NCBI GenBank assembly: GCA_000149265.1
Contig: CH003176.1
Coordinates: 52,361-116,360, forward strand
Origin: Ciona savignyi
Taxonomy: Eukaryota; Chordata; Ascidiacea; Phlebobranchia; Cionidae
Direction: 5' to 3'
Length of the DNA: 64,000 nt
Position 1 is the stretch's first letter. The number at the start of each line of letters is the position of its first letter. The position numbers were made by a program, and so were the translations under genes. Shown one piece after another: positions 13,473 through 25,907 of this stretch. The notes under the pieces were generated by a model that made no database searches, had not been told where the DNA came from, and was given only the letters and a program-made list of their open reading frames with translations.

Positions 13473-14330
13473 GGGATTCCCCGGCGCCGAGAATCCAACG
13501 CCGTTGAAATGGCAAGCGAGAGATTGCTGCCGAGCGCGCATCGGTGGTAGTTGCACACGGTGCTCCGGATCGTCTCCCACTCAAGAGCATAAATAGAGTT
13601 CATTTAACCATTTTACCTGGACGGAAGACGCTGCCAAGAAAGTCTTCAAACAGCTTTCCACGCCAGGTCTTCCAATCTAGCACCCAAAGCGGTTAGAACC
13701 GGTACGAACCGGTTTCAGGAGTCTTCCACGAGTGAAAATGAACGCAACACCCCACAGAACGCGTGATGATTTCACTTCCGCTTCGCGCCCGCCACTCGAC
13801 TGCAGGGTATTCCCCTTGGTGCCATTTTATTGAATTGAAGACGCCGCAGTCGCGAAGCTTAGCCCAATTTTTATCCATTTGCTTCTATTTATTATCTTTC
13901 TGTATTTCTCGTGTGAATATAGGAAATACTCCAGAAGTCTTACTTCAAACCGCGTCTGTACACATGCATACCCGGCTGAAATGCATTCAAAAATTTGCCA
14001 TCTTTCAAAGCGCAACCAGAGTGGTTTAAAAGTGTTTGAATCACCCGCCAATACCTTCGACACTCTTTGCCAGAAGTCAAATTTTCCAACTAAAACAACA
14101 CACTTTTGTAAAATCCAAATAACGAACGTAAAAACCACCAGACACCGACACTGATTTAGGTTACAAAGCTGAACGCGGTGCCCATTTCACCTCCATTCTA
14201 TCTGCAATGCCTGACCTTTGAACCAAGTGCTCCGTCCACCGCACCCATCAGCACTTGCTTCCCCCACTGCGTGTGTGCTTGTTACTTTTCGTCGTTACTA
14301 TATTATTATTATTATTAAGAAGAAATAAAA
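13473..14330 (+). other. MOB2: MOB2 3' UTR
   Basis: Starts after the stop at 13470-13472. A canonical AATAAA at 14324-14329 follows an ATT trinucleotide run and is the first good polyadenylation signal downstream. ORFs here on either strand look non-coding. Confidence 0.55.
14324..14329 (+). terminator. Polyadenylation signal AATAAA, MOB2
   Basis: AATAAA about 850 bp after the MOB2 stop codon. Confidence 0.5.
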
Positions 14331-14552
14331 CACTGTTTAACACATTAACCCGATCGCTTGTTTTCTTTAAGGTCAATGTAAATACTGTTGGGTAATTCTT
14401 CCTTGTAAATTAGTTGATCGCAATTGTCAAGAGTTTTTCACCCCGTAAATTGCTAGCCCGATTATGTAGAGAAGAAAGTGCTCTGGTTTTAGACAGTTTT
14501 ATTTCATTATATTTCGCCCCATTAGCAGATGAACTGTTGTAATATGTTAGTA

Positions 14553-14840
14553 AGTTCGGTTAGTCTGGCGGATAATTGCGACGTCTTCAACCGAACGGTT
14601 GTAGATTCAAAACTGGTCGCTAGCTAGTCGGTTGTGTCCTTGGACAAGGAACTTAACGACATTGAACCCAGCGGATTAATGGGTTCTACCAAATTGAAGG
14701 AACTTGTCTATCATACACAACACACTGCAATAAGCTCCGGTAACCCGACGGTGGACTCGAGGTGATCTGACGATTGCTCATGTGTTAACCCCCTTGGTTT
14801 TTCCATTCACGAGGATAAACATGAATATCCTACCCTATCT
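14553..14840 (+). mobile_element. tRNA-derived SINE, nearly full length
   Basis: Starts CGGTTAGTCTGGCGG (A-box-like), then TTGTAGATTCAAAACTGG (decayed B box), GCTAGCTAGTCGGTTGTGTC, GGGTTCTACCAAATTGAAGG, and ends in the ATCCTACCCTAT tail. This is the family layout of all + copies in the window. Confidence 0.75.
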
Positions 14841-16436
14841 CAGTTAGATTCAGGAATACCCGAACATACATTTACGTTGAGCTTCCGTTAACAATAGACC
14901 TCACGTGGCCAACACGTAAGTTTACAATACTCGTTTAAGATTGTCCTTTATATAACCATTTAAACTACATTTAACGTTTTATTGTGGTTTCTTTACCCCG
15001 GACGGCAATAAAAGCAATAGCTTTGTCGTTTCTCCATGAGATTTAACATTAAACAATTACGGAAATTTGTCTAGAATATGTATCGTTGTGATATCTAAAG
15101 ATTTAACTTTTAACTGTTATTAAGTTTTTCGTTTTAATATCTCAGACTAATTATGTGTAATAAAATATAAAAGAAATAACCTGCAAAAACCAACAGAAGA
15201 CATCCTCTTATTAGGGCGCCTTGGACAGATAGCATAAGGCATGGCATATCGAATCAAGCCTCCTACAAGAAACAATGTTCAACAATAGGCGAGCGGTTTA
15301 AATTAAAAAAATCCGTAACTTGAAACTCAATCAAGATCAATAAGCTGTACTGCATTCACAGGGCAGAAACATTGATGCACTATTTCACAAAATAGTTCAG
15401 CGTGTTCACCATATTTGTTTGATCGAGGCGGCCCAAATTTATACTAACACTTGTAGACTAAATAAGATTTTTACTTGAGATTTTAAACTTCCCAAAAAAT
15501 AATCTATTAAGAACATTAAATGTTTTTTCATTAAAAGCCATTCCTATCAGATTGAACTTAACATTTGCTCTTGTTAGCGGTTCGTGAACAAAGCAGAAAC
15601 GCGCCCTCTGTTTGCAGGTGAAGCAGAACATCACACAATACGCAATTGGCACGCATTTTGTGTGGTGGTACGCGGTAATTACTGGAAATTTCTTTTGTTC
15701 TGATAGGGGTGGGAAAAGAGCACAAAACATTTTTAGAGACCATGAACAACATGTTGCAATGAGAAAAAGGCCGGCTACATAGCTTATTGTGTTTTAGGAG
15801 GTGTTCAACTAATTATTCTCCCTATCTCTTCAATGCAAACTGACCTCACAAAAACGGCTAACACTCAAAATCCTGACATAGGAAGTCTTAGATTTTTTTC
15901 ACAATTTAAAATTAAAGCTTGGATCTGCAACATAAACTGAAAACCCTCCAAAGTTTTACTTAAAAATTTTAAGCCAATACCCCTTCCTACATCGGCAACT
16001 TTTTCCCAACAAAACAGCTAGCAGATGCACAATCAAGACCCTTATTTCACAAAGCACTGTTCCACGATTAAAAAACTTTACAGCTAAACGAGAACACCGG
16101 CGCGCAGCCTAGCACATGCTGCTTTCAGCCGATTGGGAAATCACCACCATTGTTACTCAGCAAAACACTCGTTTAAAAACAATGACTCGTGGAGGGTACC
16201 ACTCGTCACATCCTGCCGTTCATAGAGGTCTTAATTAGTTATACGCCATCTATAGAGGGGTGCTTATAAGTGGATGGTGATTGGAATATAATTTAGTCGC
16301 TGGCTAGTCGACTATTTCCTTGGCCGTGACATTTAGCGAACATTGTCAAACTCCATACATTAATTGAACTTAAATAGTAAATGATTTACATTAAACTGCA
16401 ATACCTCAGGTAACACACGCTAGGTAATCTCATAAT

Positions 16437-16625
16437 TGGATAGGATAGGATATTTATGTTTATGCAGTGTGTTCAATTTGGTAGAACCCATTAATCCGCT
16501 GGGTTCAGGCAATGTCCGTAAAGTGCCTTGCCCCAGCACACAACAGACTAGCTAGCGATCAGTTTTGCACCTGCAACCTTTCGATTAAAAGGCGCCGCAC
16601 TTAACCGCTAGACCACCGAGCCGGA
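16437..16625 (-). mobile_element. tRNA-derived SINE, internally deleted
   Basis: Tail TTGGATAGGATAGGATA at left, landmark GACTAGCTAGCGATCAG, tRNA-like head ending ACCGAGCCGG at right. Confidence 0.7.
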
Positions 16626-16988
16626 CAAATTGCATGTGTGAAAATGCAACTCACCTTTTCCCATTAATATGAAAACTTGAGAATAGTTGCGTTGAATTGG
16701 GGTTGGTCGAATACCTTATAGCGAGTCGGACCCACAGCCTAACCGTCGGGGAATCGAAACCAACCACTGGGTAATGTATTTTTCTAGTTTTTTAGCAAGC
16801 CATGTTTCGAACCCATTCTACTACAAGATCTGTATATAGGGGATGTATGAATGCTAGGGCTCGTCACTTCAACCGCTTTTGTTTAGGTCGGTATATGTAC
16901 CGGAAGCGGAAATAATGAATGAATTTAACTGTTAAAATATCTTACACATGCAGGTATATGTAATACCTTTACTACAATTAATAGTTAT

Positions 16989-17370
16989 TGTTGCGGCCGT
17001 ACTTAACCCAAGTACGAGCCTGGCCTTTTATGATCAGATACGCGCAAAAATAGTTGTCCTTGTATTGCGGTAACTAAAAACAAAATAATAAGATGATTAA
17101 CAAAAGGTACGTCAGTGAAACAAAATATAATCAAATCATACATACCTGAAATTTCCGGCCAAAATATATAATAATTTTCCGTACACTACAGAAAAACCTC
17201 TTTTAACATTAATATGGTTCCCATTAGACCACCACTTGGTTCCTAGTATAAAATGAAATGACCCCAAGGTCTCAAGGATTTCAGGCAACACGCACTAAAA
17301 CAGGATGTGACGTACAACTTAAACAAGAGAGCAAAATAAAACAAAAAGGGAAAAACACGTGACCGTAACA
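16989..17370 (-). repeat. BEL/Pao 3' LTR
   Basis: A 382-bp repeat with TG...CA ends, differing from the right LTR by only a few bases, which implies a fairly recent insertion. Confidence 0.88.
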
Positions 17371-17603
17371 TGGCTCCTCAAAAATTGAAAATTTTTAAAT
17401 AAACTCAAAAATATGCGAAATCAGTTTTTCCACCATAAATACACCGACATCTAAAGGTTTAAAAAGTTTGAGAGGCTCCCCGTTCGGGAATCGACACCAT
17501 GTAATTAGACGATTGTATTTTCTGCAGCCCGAAGCAGTAATACCAGTTTATGTATTGGGCGGCGGAGAACTCGAGCTGCACTTGTTCTCCTTTCCTTCGT
17601 CAT

Positions 17604-17858
17604 CTAGAACATTCTCTCCTCCAAGTTGTGCTGCGTAAAGCACCATTCGTTTCGCCGTGTTAAGTTTGACTCGGTTTTCCATTTCCAACGTGGCCAAAAT
17701 TCTTCAGTCATGTTCTGTACTCTCCGCCTACGGGGTCTCGCGTACAAGTCAATTAGTTGAACTTCACCATATCCTGTGTTGCTAGCACCAAAGAAGTGAT
17801 GCAACTCTCGTCGTATTATTGCGACAAAGTTTGGAGCAGAAAAACGGTTCCATGACAA
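17604..17858 (-). pseudogene. BEL/Pao integrase C-terminal remnant
   Basis: The frame contains EEFWPRWK followed by an RRNEW-type stretch, resembling the segment after the integrase core in BEL/Pao polyproteins. The catalytic core is absent and the frame ends at the minisatellite on its upstream side. Confidence 0.5.
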
Positions 17859-18147
17859 CTGAACCCCTTACAACTGAACCCCTTACAACTGAACCCCTTA
17901 CAACTGAACCCTTACAACTGAACCCTTTACAACTAAACCCCTACAATTAAGCTCCTTACAACTGAACTCCTTTTAAATGAACCCCTTTAAACTGAAACCC
18001 TTGACCACTGAACCCATTTCAATTGAACCTCTTTACAACTGAACCCCCTTTTCAGTTAAAAGGGTTCTGTTTAAAGGGGTTCAGTTGTAAAGGGGTTCAG
18101 TTGTAGGGGCTCAGTTGTAAGGGGTTCAGTTGTAAGGGGTTCAGTTG
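17856..18147. repeat. Hairpin minisatellite (CAACTGAACCCCTTA) with inverted arms
   Basis: About 13 tandem units of a 15-bp motif, CAACTGAACCCCTTA and variants, occupy 17856-18045. About six reverse-complement units (TAAGGGGTTCAGTTG) then fill 18050-18147. The two arms can pair into a long imperfect hairpin. It sits exactly where most of BEL pol is missing, between the integrase and RT remnants. Confidence 0.85.
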
Positions 18148-18152
18148 ACTGG

Positions 18153-18900
18153 TCACCCAGAAAAACACCGTAGTACCTTTAGATGATTCAGATCTCTCCA
18201 TCTAATCGACCGTGCTTGTATATCATCTGGGACAGGATCATCCCAGTCGCATTTCTCCTTGCACAGATGCTGAAGCATTGTCTTTCTTTTCAGCAAAATG
18301 GGGCTTCGTCTGGTGATTGGCAAGTCTTTCAAGATGGTCCTGAAGCACAGGGAATCGCTTTCCAAACACCATTTCACACCAATCACCCTCTCTATCGAAA
18401 CCGTAGCCTTCAAGTCTTTGGATCGTGAACCTCGAGATCGGTCTTCCTGGCTGATCGTTTGGAGAACTTCTTTCTGATTGGACGCGAACTTGTGCAGTCG
18501 CTGACCTGCTTTAGAGCATAAACGTTTACTTTTTCTTACCAGCTCGATCGCTCTCTCACAATTCAGTACCGACGTTGCATCATCGTTAACGTATAAGTTG
18601 TTTCGCACAATCTCTGCAGTCTCCCTTTTGTAATGATCGTCATCACATTGTCGTGTGTTATCACAGCTAATATCCACAAGCCTTTTGTCCTCTGCAGCAA
18701 GTTTCTGGTGATTGTCGTTCTTCCTTTCAATAAATCCAACCTGCATATATTCGCAAAGCTGATTTGGATTTGTTAATTCTTTCGATTTGTGATCGAAACT
18801 CAATCTCGTACTTAGCACCGTAGCTTGAACATTTTGATGTGACCCTATGTTGTGTATTGAATGACGTTTGTCGTGATCGCTCGTATTGCCCAACATCGTT
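18153..18900 (-). pseudogene. BEL/Pao reverse transcriptase remnant
   Basis: The frame shows NLYVNDDATSV, which aligns with the YVDD active site of BEL/Pao RT but has Asn for the first catalytic Asp. It continues with a GQRLHKFASN-like segment, VIGVKWCLESDSL, and CDWDDPVPDD, the usual order after the RT active site. The earlier RT part and most downstream pol are missing. The substitution and truncations mean it is inactive. Confidence 0.7.
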
Positions 18901-19899
18901 AAGCTCTGGTATGTTCTCTATTTCCGCCTGTTGGTTAATGAAAGAGGCTAATACCTTAAACGGTGGATATTGGTTGGCCGTGATCTGCTTTCCTTTGGAT
19001 ACGCTTTTAATTGGCTTCTTGCCCTTTGATAGGCTTGTTCCGTCTGTAGGAGCATAAAACCTTCTACCCATTGATTTCGGTTCTCCAGATAAGTATTGGC
19101 TAAGCAAATTTAGTTTTAGAGCTGTGCATGCTGATGGTTCAACCAGTGCGTCAAACGCAGTTTCCCATGATAAAAAAGACAATACGTTCCCATCGAACAC
19201 TTTTAATCTTACAGTTGGTAAATGATACATAGAAACAGGATTAATACGTTTCACCTGAGCACTCCATGTGTCGTGGTCGATGTAATGTTCTTCACCATTT
19301 TTTGATTGTCCAGAGCCATCAGTATCATGATCATTTATACCGAAAGAATTCTGTTTGATTTCGGCGTCTATGCACGCAGATGATCTGGCAGTCTTTGAAC
19401 TCGACTTTACCGATATGCGCTCGGCTCGGAGTTGCTCTATTGCCACTCTCGCATTTTTTGTGATTTCTTTTATTCTGGCTTCGATTTGTCGCCTATTATC
19501 ATGCGCTTCCAATTTCTCGGTCGCAGTTAACGTTTCGAATACTTCGTCAAACAAAGTCGTGTAATCGTCTTCCAACTTGGTAAGACTTAAAAATAACGTC
19601 TGGATTTCTAAAATGTCACCTGATGTTACAATTGATCTTTCAACTTTAGATGCGCCTTTGTTCACCGTGGCTTGCAATGTTCTTAGACGCAGATTGATCT
19701 CCACGCTTGTCGAGTGTTCCGTACCGCCAGACATTTCCTCCGTTCTGTAGTCCTTCTGCACAGAGGATGGACCTGCGGTTTGACTCGACTTTGGCCTTCT
19801 AATCGTAACGTTACTTAGTTCCATCTCTAATAGTTTGTCGCTCAGTTCAGAGCCCGGTTCACTCATCCTTCTGCTCCCAATCCTCTCGATTTCTCCCAA
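18727..19899 (-). pseudogene. BEL/Pao gag
   Basis: A 390-residue frame beginning near MSEPGSELSDKLLEMEL, with a helical region (ARIKEITKNARVAIEQLRAER) and then PTVRLKVFDGNVLSFLSWETAFDALVE and LKLNLLSQYLSGEP, the conserved core of BEL/Pao Gag (DUF1759 type). After the gag core the frame passes directly into low-similarity sequence and overlaps the RT remnant in another frame, so the Gag C-terminus and the protease are lost. The first 169 bp of this region recur at 26078-26246. Confidence 0.7.
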
Positions 19900-19989
19900 T
19901 CAGTGCCGACGTTTCCACACGCTATTGTAATCACCTTCGTCCTGCCTTGGCTCGTGGCTAAGGTCTGTTTCGTTGGGAATTCAGTTGTT
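19821..19989. repeat. 169-bp direct repeat, left copy
   Basis: Essentially identical to 26078-26246, covering the BEL gag start and leader. The copies bracket the whole gypsy complex. Confidence 0.9.
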
Positions 19990-21895
19990 CCAGGAATTTG
20001 CAGGTATGATAAACTACTATCATCGTTTCATACCGCGTGCTGCCAGCATCATGTCGCCAATTTACGACTCTTTGTCCGGAAAACCATCTAAATTAATTTG
20101 GAATGACAAATTGAACTCTTCCTTCACCGCGGCTAAAACAGCCTTGGCAAACGCTACATTGTTGCATCATCCTGTACCACACGCGACAACCGCTGTAACT
20201 ACAGACGCATCACAACACTCCGTCGGCGCAGTGTTGCAGCAACTTATCGGTGGCGAATGGCAACCGCTCGCATTTTTTAGCAAACGCCTGCGCGCGCCCG
20301 AGCTAAAGTACAGCGCATTTGACAGAGAACTACTTGCTCTACACTTGTCCATACGACATTTTAGGTATTTTCTGGAAGGCCGCATATTTACCGCTTATAC
20401 GGATCACAAACCGCTTACCTTTGCATTCGCAAAGGTACAAACGCCCTGGTCTGCCAGGCAACAACGTCATCTGTCTGCCATTTCCGAATATACGACAGAC
20501 GTTCGACACATCGAAGGAATGCGCAACCACGTTGCTGACGCTCTATCACGTTGTGGTATTGGTTCAATCGAACTCCCGCTCGATTTGGATTACACGTCCC
20601 TGGCAGCGGCGCAGATGGACCCGGAAATACAAGCATATCGTACCGCCATTACTAACCTCAAACTGGAGGATATACAACTCGGCCAGTCGAACCAAACGTT
20701 ACTATGTGACGTTTCTGCCGGTTACCCACGCCCGATCGTCCCTAAATCTTGGCAAAGAAAGGTTTTTGATGTGGTTCACGGCCTGTCTCATCCCTCGATT
20801 CGAGCCACACGAAAACTCGTCGCTTCAAAGTTTGTATGGCATGGCTTACACAAACAAGTGGGAGTATGGGCAAAGCAGTGCGTGCATTGCCAGAAGTCGA
20901 AAATTCAAACTCACGTTCGTGCTCCATTAGCCGCCTACCCACGTGTCCAAGGCAGGTTCAGTCACATCAATTTGGATATCGTCGGACCGTTGCCATCTTC
21001 ACAGGGAAACACTTATTTACTGACAATGGTTGACCGTTTCACCAGGTGGCCAGAAGCGATTCCCATGCCAGACGCGACCACCATCACATGCGCCAGAGCC
21101 TTTGTCTTTCATTGGGTTTCACGATTTGGAGTGCCGTGCGACATTTCGTCCGATCGAGGATCCCAATTTACCTCCGAACTGTGGTCTACCTTCAATCAGC
21201 TGCTGGGTATCAGACTACACCGCTCGTGCTCGTTTCACCCACAGGCTAACGGTTTAATTGAACGATTTCACAGGCATCTTAAAAGCGCACTGATGGCTCG
21301 GCTAACAGGACCCAACTGGATAGATGCATTACCATGGGTTATGCTTGGGATTCGTACCGCCCCAAAGGAAGATCTTCGAACAACATCGGCAGAATTAGTT
21401 TACGGCTCGCATATAAAAGTTCCTGGTGATTTTTTTACAGCCACCCAAAACCAAGAAGCTCCACGAACTGTGATGCCAGCATTAAGAGACGCTGTTCGCC
21501 AACTTTTACCAAGCGCAATGTCACGTCACGGCATTGTCCGAACAATGGTACCAAAAACCCTGAACTCCAGTCCATACGTGTTTCTACGAATAGACAAGCA
21601 CCGCCCACCTTTGACACCACCGTATGAAGGCCCATATCGTGTATTACAAAGAACTGACAAAACTTACACGATAGATATGGGGGGTCGCGAGCAGGTCGTA
21701 TCCATAGACCGCCTAAAGCCTGCACACCTGGACTTGACGCAACCTGTACAAGAGCATCAACCACCGCGACGAGGAAGGCCACCAAACCCTAATCACACCG
21801 AGACATCCGCACGACAAACCATGACCGAAGAACCAGTTACTCCTAGTACGAGTAGTGGTCGACATGTCCGACCTCCTGTACGTTTCAGATCGTAA
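19973..21895 (+). pseudogene. Ty3/gypsy RNase H-integrase fragment
   Basis: Truncated pol frame: end of RT, RNase H ([34 protein letters not shown]), integrase zinc finger ([14 protein letters not shown]...CVHCQKSK), integrase core ([28 protein letters not shown]), and a C-terminal segment with PYEGPYRVL. The nominal start codon at 19973 lies in BEL sequence and is meaningless. It differs from the opposing copy at only about five residues. Confidence 0.85.
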
Positions 21896-21915
21896 TTACA
21901 TGTCCGCTTCTGGCG
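19990..21915 (+). mobile_element. Partial Ty3/gypsy pol, inverted arm of palindrome
   Basis: 1926 bp that are the reverse complement of 22075-24000 with few substitutions and no length difference. It starts abruptly inside the RT C-terminal region ([14 protein letters not shown]... class) and keeps RNase H, integrase and the pol C-terminus. The open frame runs to 21895. No 5' half, gag or LTR of its own is present; at 21916 it abuts the LTR of the opposing element. Confidence 0.9.
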
Positions 21916-22066
21916 TGAAGCGGCAGCGTCTTTATTTGCAGTAACACACAGATGAAAAAGGAACACGTTACACAAACCCAAAGCGACGGGCACAAAAAGC
22001 ACATGAAAAAGGCAATGCGTAATGACGTCACACATTATGTAAAATAGATGACGGGAGGTCGCTACA
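21916..22066 (-). repeat. Gypsy 3' LTR (151 bp)
   Basis: TGAAGCGGCAGCG...GGTCGCTACA in + reading; TG/CA ends; very short for an LTR. Confidence 0.9.
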
Positions 22067-22094
22067 GTACCCCCCGCCAGAAGCGGACATATAA

Positions 22095-24785
22095 TTACGA
22101 TCTGAAACGTACAGGAGGTCGGACATGTCGACCACTACTCGTACAAGGAGTAACTGGTTCTTCGGTCATGGTTTGTCGTGCGGATGTCTCGGTGTGATTA
22201 GGGTTTGGTGGCCTTCCTCGTCGCGGTGGTTGGTGCTCTTGTACAGGTTGCGTCAAGTCCAGGTGTGCAGGCTTTAGGCGGTCTATGGATACCACCTGCT
22301 CGCGACCCCCCATATCTATCGTGTAAGTTTTGTCAGTTCTTTGTAATACACGATATGGGCCTTCATACGGTGGTGTCAAAGGTGGGCGGTGCTTGTCTAT
22401 TCGTAGAAACACGTATGGACTGGAGTTCAGGGTTTTTGGTACCATTGTTCGGACAATGCCGTGACGTGACATTGCGCTTGGTAAAAGTTGGCGAACAGCG
22501 TCTCTTAATGCTGGCATCACAGTTCGTGGAGCTTCTTGGTTTTGGTTGGCTGTAAAAAAATCACCCGGAACTTTTATATGCGAGCCGTAAACTAATTCTG
22601 CCGATGTTGTTCGAAGATCTTCCTTTGGGGCGGTACGAATCCCAAGCATAACCCATGGTAATGCATCTATCCAGTTGGGTCCTGTTAGCCGAGCCATCAG
22701 TGCGCTTTTAAGATGCCTGTGAAATCGTTCAATTAAACCGTTAGCCTGTGGGTGAAACGAGCACGAGCGGTGTAGTCTGATACCCAGCAGCTGATTGAAG
22801 GTAGTCCACAGTTCGGAGGTAAATTGGGATCCTCGATCGGACGAAATGTCGCACGGCACTCCAAATCGTGAAACCCAATGAAAGACAAAGGCTCTGGCGC
22901 ATGTGATGGTGGTCGCGTCTGGCATGGGAATCGCTTCTGGCCACCTGGTGAAACGGTCAACCATTGTCAGTAAATAAGTGTTTCCCTGTGAAGATGGCAA
23001 CGGTCCGACGATATCCAAATTGATGTGACTGAACCTGCCTTGGACATGTGGGTAGGCGGCTAATGGAGCACGAACGTGAGTTTGAATTTTCGACTTCTGG
23101 CAATGCACGCACTGCTTTGCCCATACTCCCACTTGTTTGTGTAAGCCATGCCATACAAACTTTGAAGCGACGAGTTTTCGTGTGGCTCGAATCGAGGGAT
23201 GAGACAGGCCGTGAACCACATCAAAAACCTTTCTTTGCCAAGATTTAGGGACGATCGGGCGTGGGTAACCGGCAGAAACGTCACATAGTAACGTTTGGTT
23301 CGACTGGCCGAGTTGTATATCCTCCAGTTTGAGGTTAGTAATGGCGGTACGATATGCTTGTATTTCCGGGTCCATCTGCGCCGCTGCCAGGGACGTGTAA
23401 TCCAAATCGAGCGGGAGTTCGATTGAACCAATACCACAACGTGATAGAGCGTCAGCAACGTGGTTGCGCATTCCTTCGATGTGTCGAACGTCTGTCGTAT
23501 ACTCGGAGATGGCAGACAGATGACGTTGTTGCCTGGCAGACCAGGGCGTTTGTACCTTTGCGAATGCAAAGGTAAGCGGTTTGTGATCCGTATAAGCGGT
23601 AAATATGCGGCCTTCCAGAAAATACCTAAAATGTCGTATGGACAGGTGTAGAGCAAGTAGTTCTCTGTCAAATGCGCTGTACTTTAGCTCGGGCGCGCGC
23701 AGTCGTTTGCTAAAAAATGCGAGCGGTTGCCATTCGCCACCGATAAGTTGCTGCAACACTGCGCCGACGGAGTGTTGTGATGCGTCTGTAGTTACAGCGG
23801 TTGTCGCGTGTGGTACCGGATGGTGCAACAATGTAGCGTTTGCCAAGGCTGTTTTAGCCGCGGTGAAGGAAGAGTTCAATTTGTCATTCCAAATTAATTT
23901 AGATGGTTTTTCGGACAAAGAGTCGTAAATTGGCGACATGATGCTGGCAGCACGCGGTATGAAACGATGATAGTAGTTTATCATACCTGCAAATTCCTGG
24001 AGTGACTTAATCGAAGTGGGACGGGGAAACTGTTGGATTGCTGCGACCTTGTCCGGAAGTGGTTGAGCACCATCTCTGTCTACGCGGTGTCCGAGGAAAT
24101 CGATTTTTTCGACCCCAAACTGGCACTTGTTTAAATTGATCACAAATCCGTAATCATCAAGCTGTTTAAAGAGCTGTTTTAAATGTTTATGATGTTCAGA
24201 AAATGATGCGCTGGCCACGAGAATATCATCGAGATAAATGTAAACGAAAGGCAGGGATTGACACACCGTGTCCATGAGACGTTGGAATGTTTGTGCAGCG
24301 TTCTTTAACCCAAATGGCATTCGTAAGAATTCGAATAAACCAAACGGCGTTATGACAGCGGTTTTGGGTATATCTTCCTCGGCCACGGGAACTTGATGGT
24401 ATCCCCTTACGAGGTCTACCTTGGAGAAAACGCGAGCTCCAGCTAAACGAGCTGAAAAGTCGTGGATGTGCGGAATTGAGTATCGGTCGGGTTGAGTAGC
24501 TGCATTAAGCCTTCTATAATCGCCACAGGGTCTCCATTCACCCGTAGATTTTTTGACCATGTGCAATGGCGATGCCCAGGGACTTGACGAACGTCGGATT
24601 ATTCCCATTTGCAGCATGTTTTCAAATTCCTGTTTGGCAAGGACAAGTTTCTCTGGGTGCAAACGTCGAGCGTGGGCGTGAACTGGAGGGCCGTTTGTGA
24701 TGATGAAGTGTTGAACACCATGTTTCGGAATCGAATTGGAGAAGTGCGGCGTGGTAATGGTGGGAAATTCGGCGAGTAGGCGCAT
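22095..24785 (-). CDS. Ty3/gypsy Pol: RT, RNase H, integrase
   Basis: An 896-residue open frame. [45 protein letters not shown], and the active site YLDDILVAS with both Asp. RNase H: TDASQH...DRELLALH...YTDHKP. Integrase: HHCC finger (H-S-H...CVHC) and D,D-35-E residues in LDIVGPL, SDRGSQF and GLIERFHR. It ends with a low-complexity tail. All catalytic motifs look intact, but the frame lacks a linked protease, which lies upstream in another frame. Confidence 0.9.
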   Translation of the reverse strand: MRLLAEFPTITTPHFSNSIPKHGVQHFIITNGPPVHAHARRLHPEKLVLAKQEFENMLQMGIIRRSSSPWASPLHMVKKSTGEWRPCGDYRRLNAATQPDRYSIPHIHDFSARLAGARVFSKVDLVRGYHQVPVAEEDIPKTAVITPFGLFEFLRMPFGLKNAAQTFQRLMDTVCQSLPFVYIYLDDILVASASFSEHHKHLKQLFKQLDDYGFVINLNKCQFGVEKIDFLGHRVDRDGAQPLPDKVAAIQQFPRPTSIKSLQEFAGMINYYHRFIPRAASIMSPIYDSLSEKPSKLIWNDKLNSSFTAAKTALANATLLHHPVPHATTAVTTDASQHSVGAVLQQLIGGEWQPLAFFSKRLRAPELKYSAFDRELLALHLSIRHFRYFLEGRIFTAYTDHKPLTFAFAKVQTPWSARQQRHLSAISEYTTDVRHIEGMRNHVADALSRCGIGSIELPLDLDYTSLAAAQMDPEIQAYRTAITNLKLEDIQLGQSNQTLLCDVSAGYPRPIVPKSWQRKVFDVVHGLSHPSIRATRKLVASKFVWHGLHKQVGVWAKQCVHCQKSKIQTHVRAPLAAYPHVQGRFSHINLDIVGPLPSSQGNTYLLTMVDRFTRWPEAIPMPDATTITCARAFVFHWVSRFGVPCDISSDRGSQFTSELWTTFNQLLGIRLHRSCSFHPQANGLIERFHRHLKSALMARLTGPNWIDALPWVMLGIRTAPKEDLRTTSAELVYGSHIKVPGDFFTANQNQEAPRTVMPALRDAVRQLLPSAMSRHGIVRTMVPKTLNSSPYVFLRIDKHRPPLTPPYEGPYRVLQRTDKTYTIDMGGREQVVSIDRLKPAHLDLTQPVQEHQPPRRGRPPNPNHTETSARQTMTEEPVTPCTSSGRHVRPPVRFRS

Positions 24786-25290
24786 GTAGGGTGATTTTTG
24801 CCCAGGATACGACGTTTAGGCGCGGCGCTGATTGTGGCATCGTGGAGATTGGAGTGCTAACAAACGTTTTTGCGTTGATTAACCGCTTGCTCTTGAGGTC
24901 CACCAATAAGCCGTGCGCTCGTAGGAAATCCGCTCCCAGTAGTGGCCTAGTGACTTCTGCCAGGACAAATTTCCATTTAAATTTTCCAGCTGGCAAATCC
25001 AATGAGATCAAACGGGAGCCGTAAGTTCTAATTTTACTCCCGTTAGCCGCGATGAGGTCTGGTCCAGGCTGATTGGTACGGCGTTCAAGTCCTGTGGGTG
25101 GCAATACACTAATCTCGGCACCCGTGTCGACTAGGAAATGGCGACCAAATGAGCGGTCCCACGCCGAGAAAAGACTGCCAATTCTGCCGACCGTCGCTGT
25201 AGTTACCGACGGTCGGCTTCCTCGTTTCCTGGAATGAGCATGGTGACGGCATTGTCGGGCTTTGTTTCCGAAATTCGGTGATAAAAACAA
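24622..25290 (-). pseudogene. Ty3/gypsy protease region
   Basis: Contains the aspartic protease active site LVDTGAEISVLPP and the second conserved motif RPLLGADFLRAHGL. The frame breaks near 24790-24800, where continuity with RT shifts frame. This could be a programmed shift, but with no recognisable slippery site a disabling mutation is as likely. Confidence 0.75.
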
Positions 25291-25399
25291 ACCAGGTCGA
25301 CGTCGTCCACTTTACGCGGTGAAAAAGTACGGGGTTTTCGTCGGAATACCTTGGAAATCGTGTAATCTGTGTCTTCTTGCCCGGCCCAACAACATTGTG

Positions 25400-25876
25400 T
25401 CAGCTTGTTTCGCTAAAATCCGGTAATCGTCGACTTCTTGTGTTGCCAATCCCCGTGCGTATGTGTGCGGGTAGTCGTTCCAGGAAGAGCTCACGAAACA
25501 GAAAACACCTTTCTTCGTTACCCAAAAGTGCCAGCATTTCGTCCATTAGGGCTGATGGCATTCTGTCTCCTAAAGGTGGCATGTGTAGCAAGCGCTTCGC
25601 TCTTTGCGACCTTGTTAGACTGAACGAAGAAAGCAGACGATTCTTAATTGCCGCATACTTGTTTTCGTGGGGTGGGTTCTCAAGCAGGTCGATGAGGCGA
25701 CTTGCTGTTCCTTGGTCTAAAGCTGCCACAACGTAGAAATATTTAGTTTGGTCGACTGTAACCTTCTTAAGAGCGAACTGTGCTTCAGCTTGCTGGAACC
25801 ACACTCTTGGCTGCGTTGTCCAAAACGTTGCAAGTTTCACCGCTACGGAGTTTTGCGTGTCCTCTTTCTCGAACAT
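25400..25876 (-). pseudogene. Ty3/gypsy Gag, frame-broken
   Basis: A 158-residue frame matching CsRn1-type Gag: FWTTQPRVWFQQAEAQFAL, TKYFYVVAALDQGTA, LLENPPHENKYAAIKNRLL, RAKRLLHMPPLGDRMPSALM. Similarity then moves to another frame (to about 25312), indicating a frameshift near 25440-25460. There is no zinc knuckle, common in this clade. Confidence 0.75.
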
Positions 25877-25907
25877 TTTTTATCTGTTAAACTTCAAAAA
25901 GTCGTTT

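Larger units (their letters stand above)
14331..16983. other. Intergenic region, MOB2 to BEL element
   Basis: Holds SINE copies at 14553-14840 and 16437-16625 and a decayed SINE-like piece at about 16296-16440. I see no gene in 14850-16290. The 90-codon ORF at 15730-15458 (-) has no recognisable features. Confidence 0.5.

Noticed and set aside
17856..18147. CRISPR-like array
   Set aside because: Units are contiguous without spacers, and this is animal nuclear DNA; it is a minisatellite.
20319..23671. Pairs of 200-codon ORFs in alternative frames on both strands
   Set aside because: Identical shadow ORFs in both palindrome arms; the true frame has RT, RNase H and integrase motifs.
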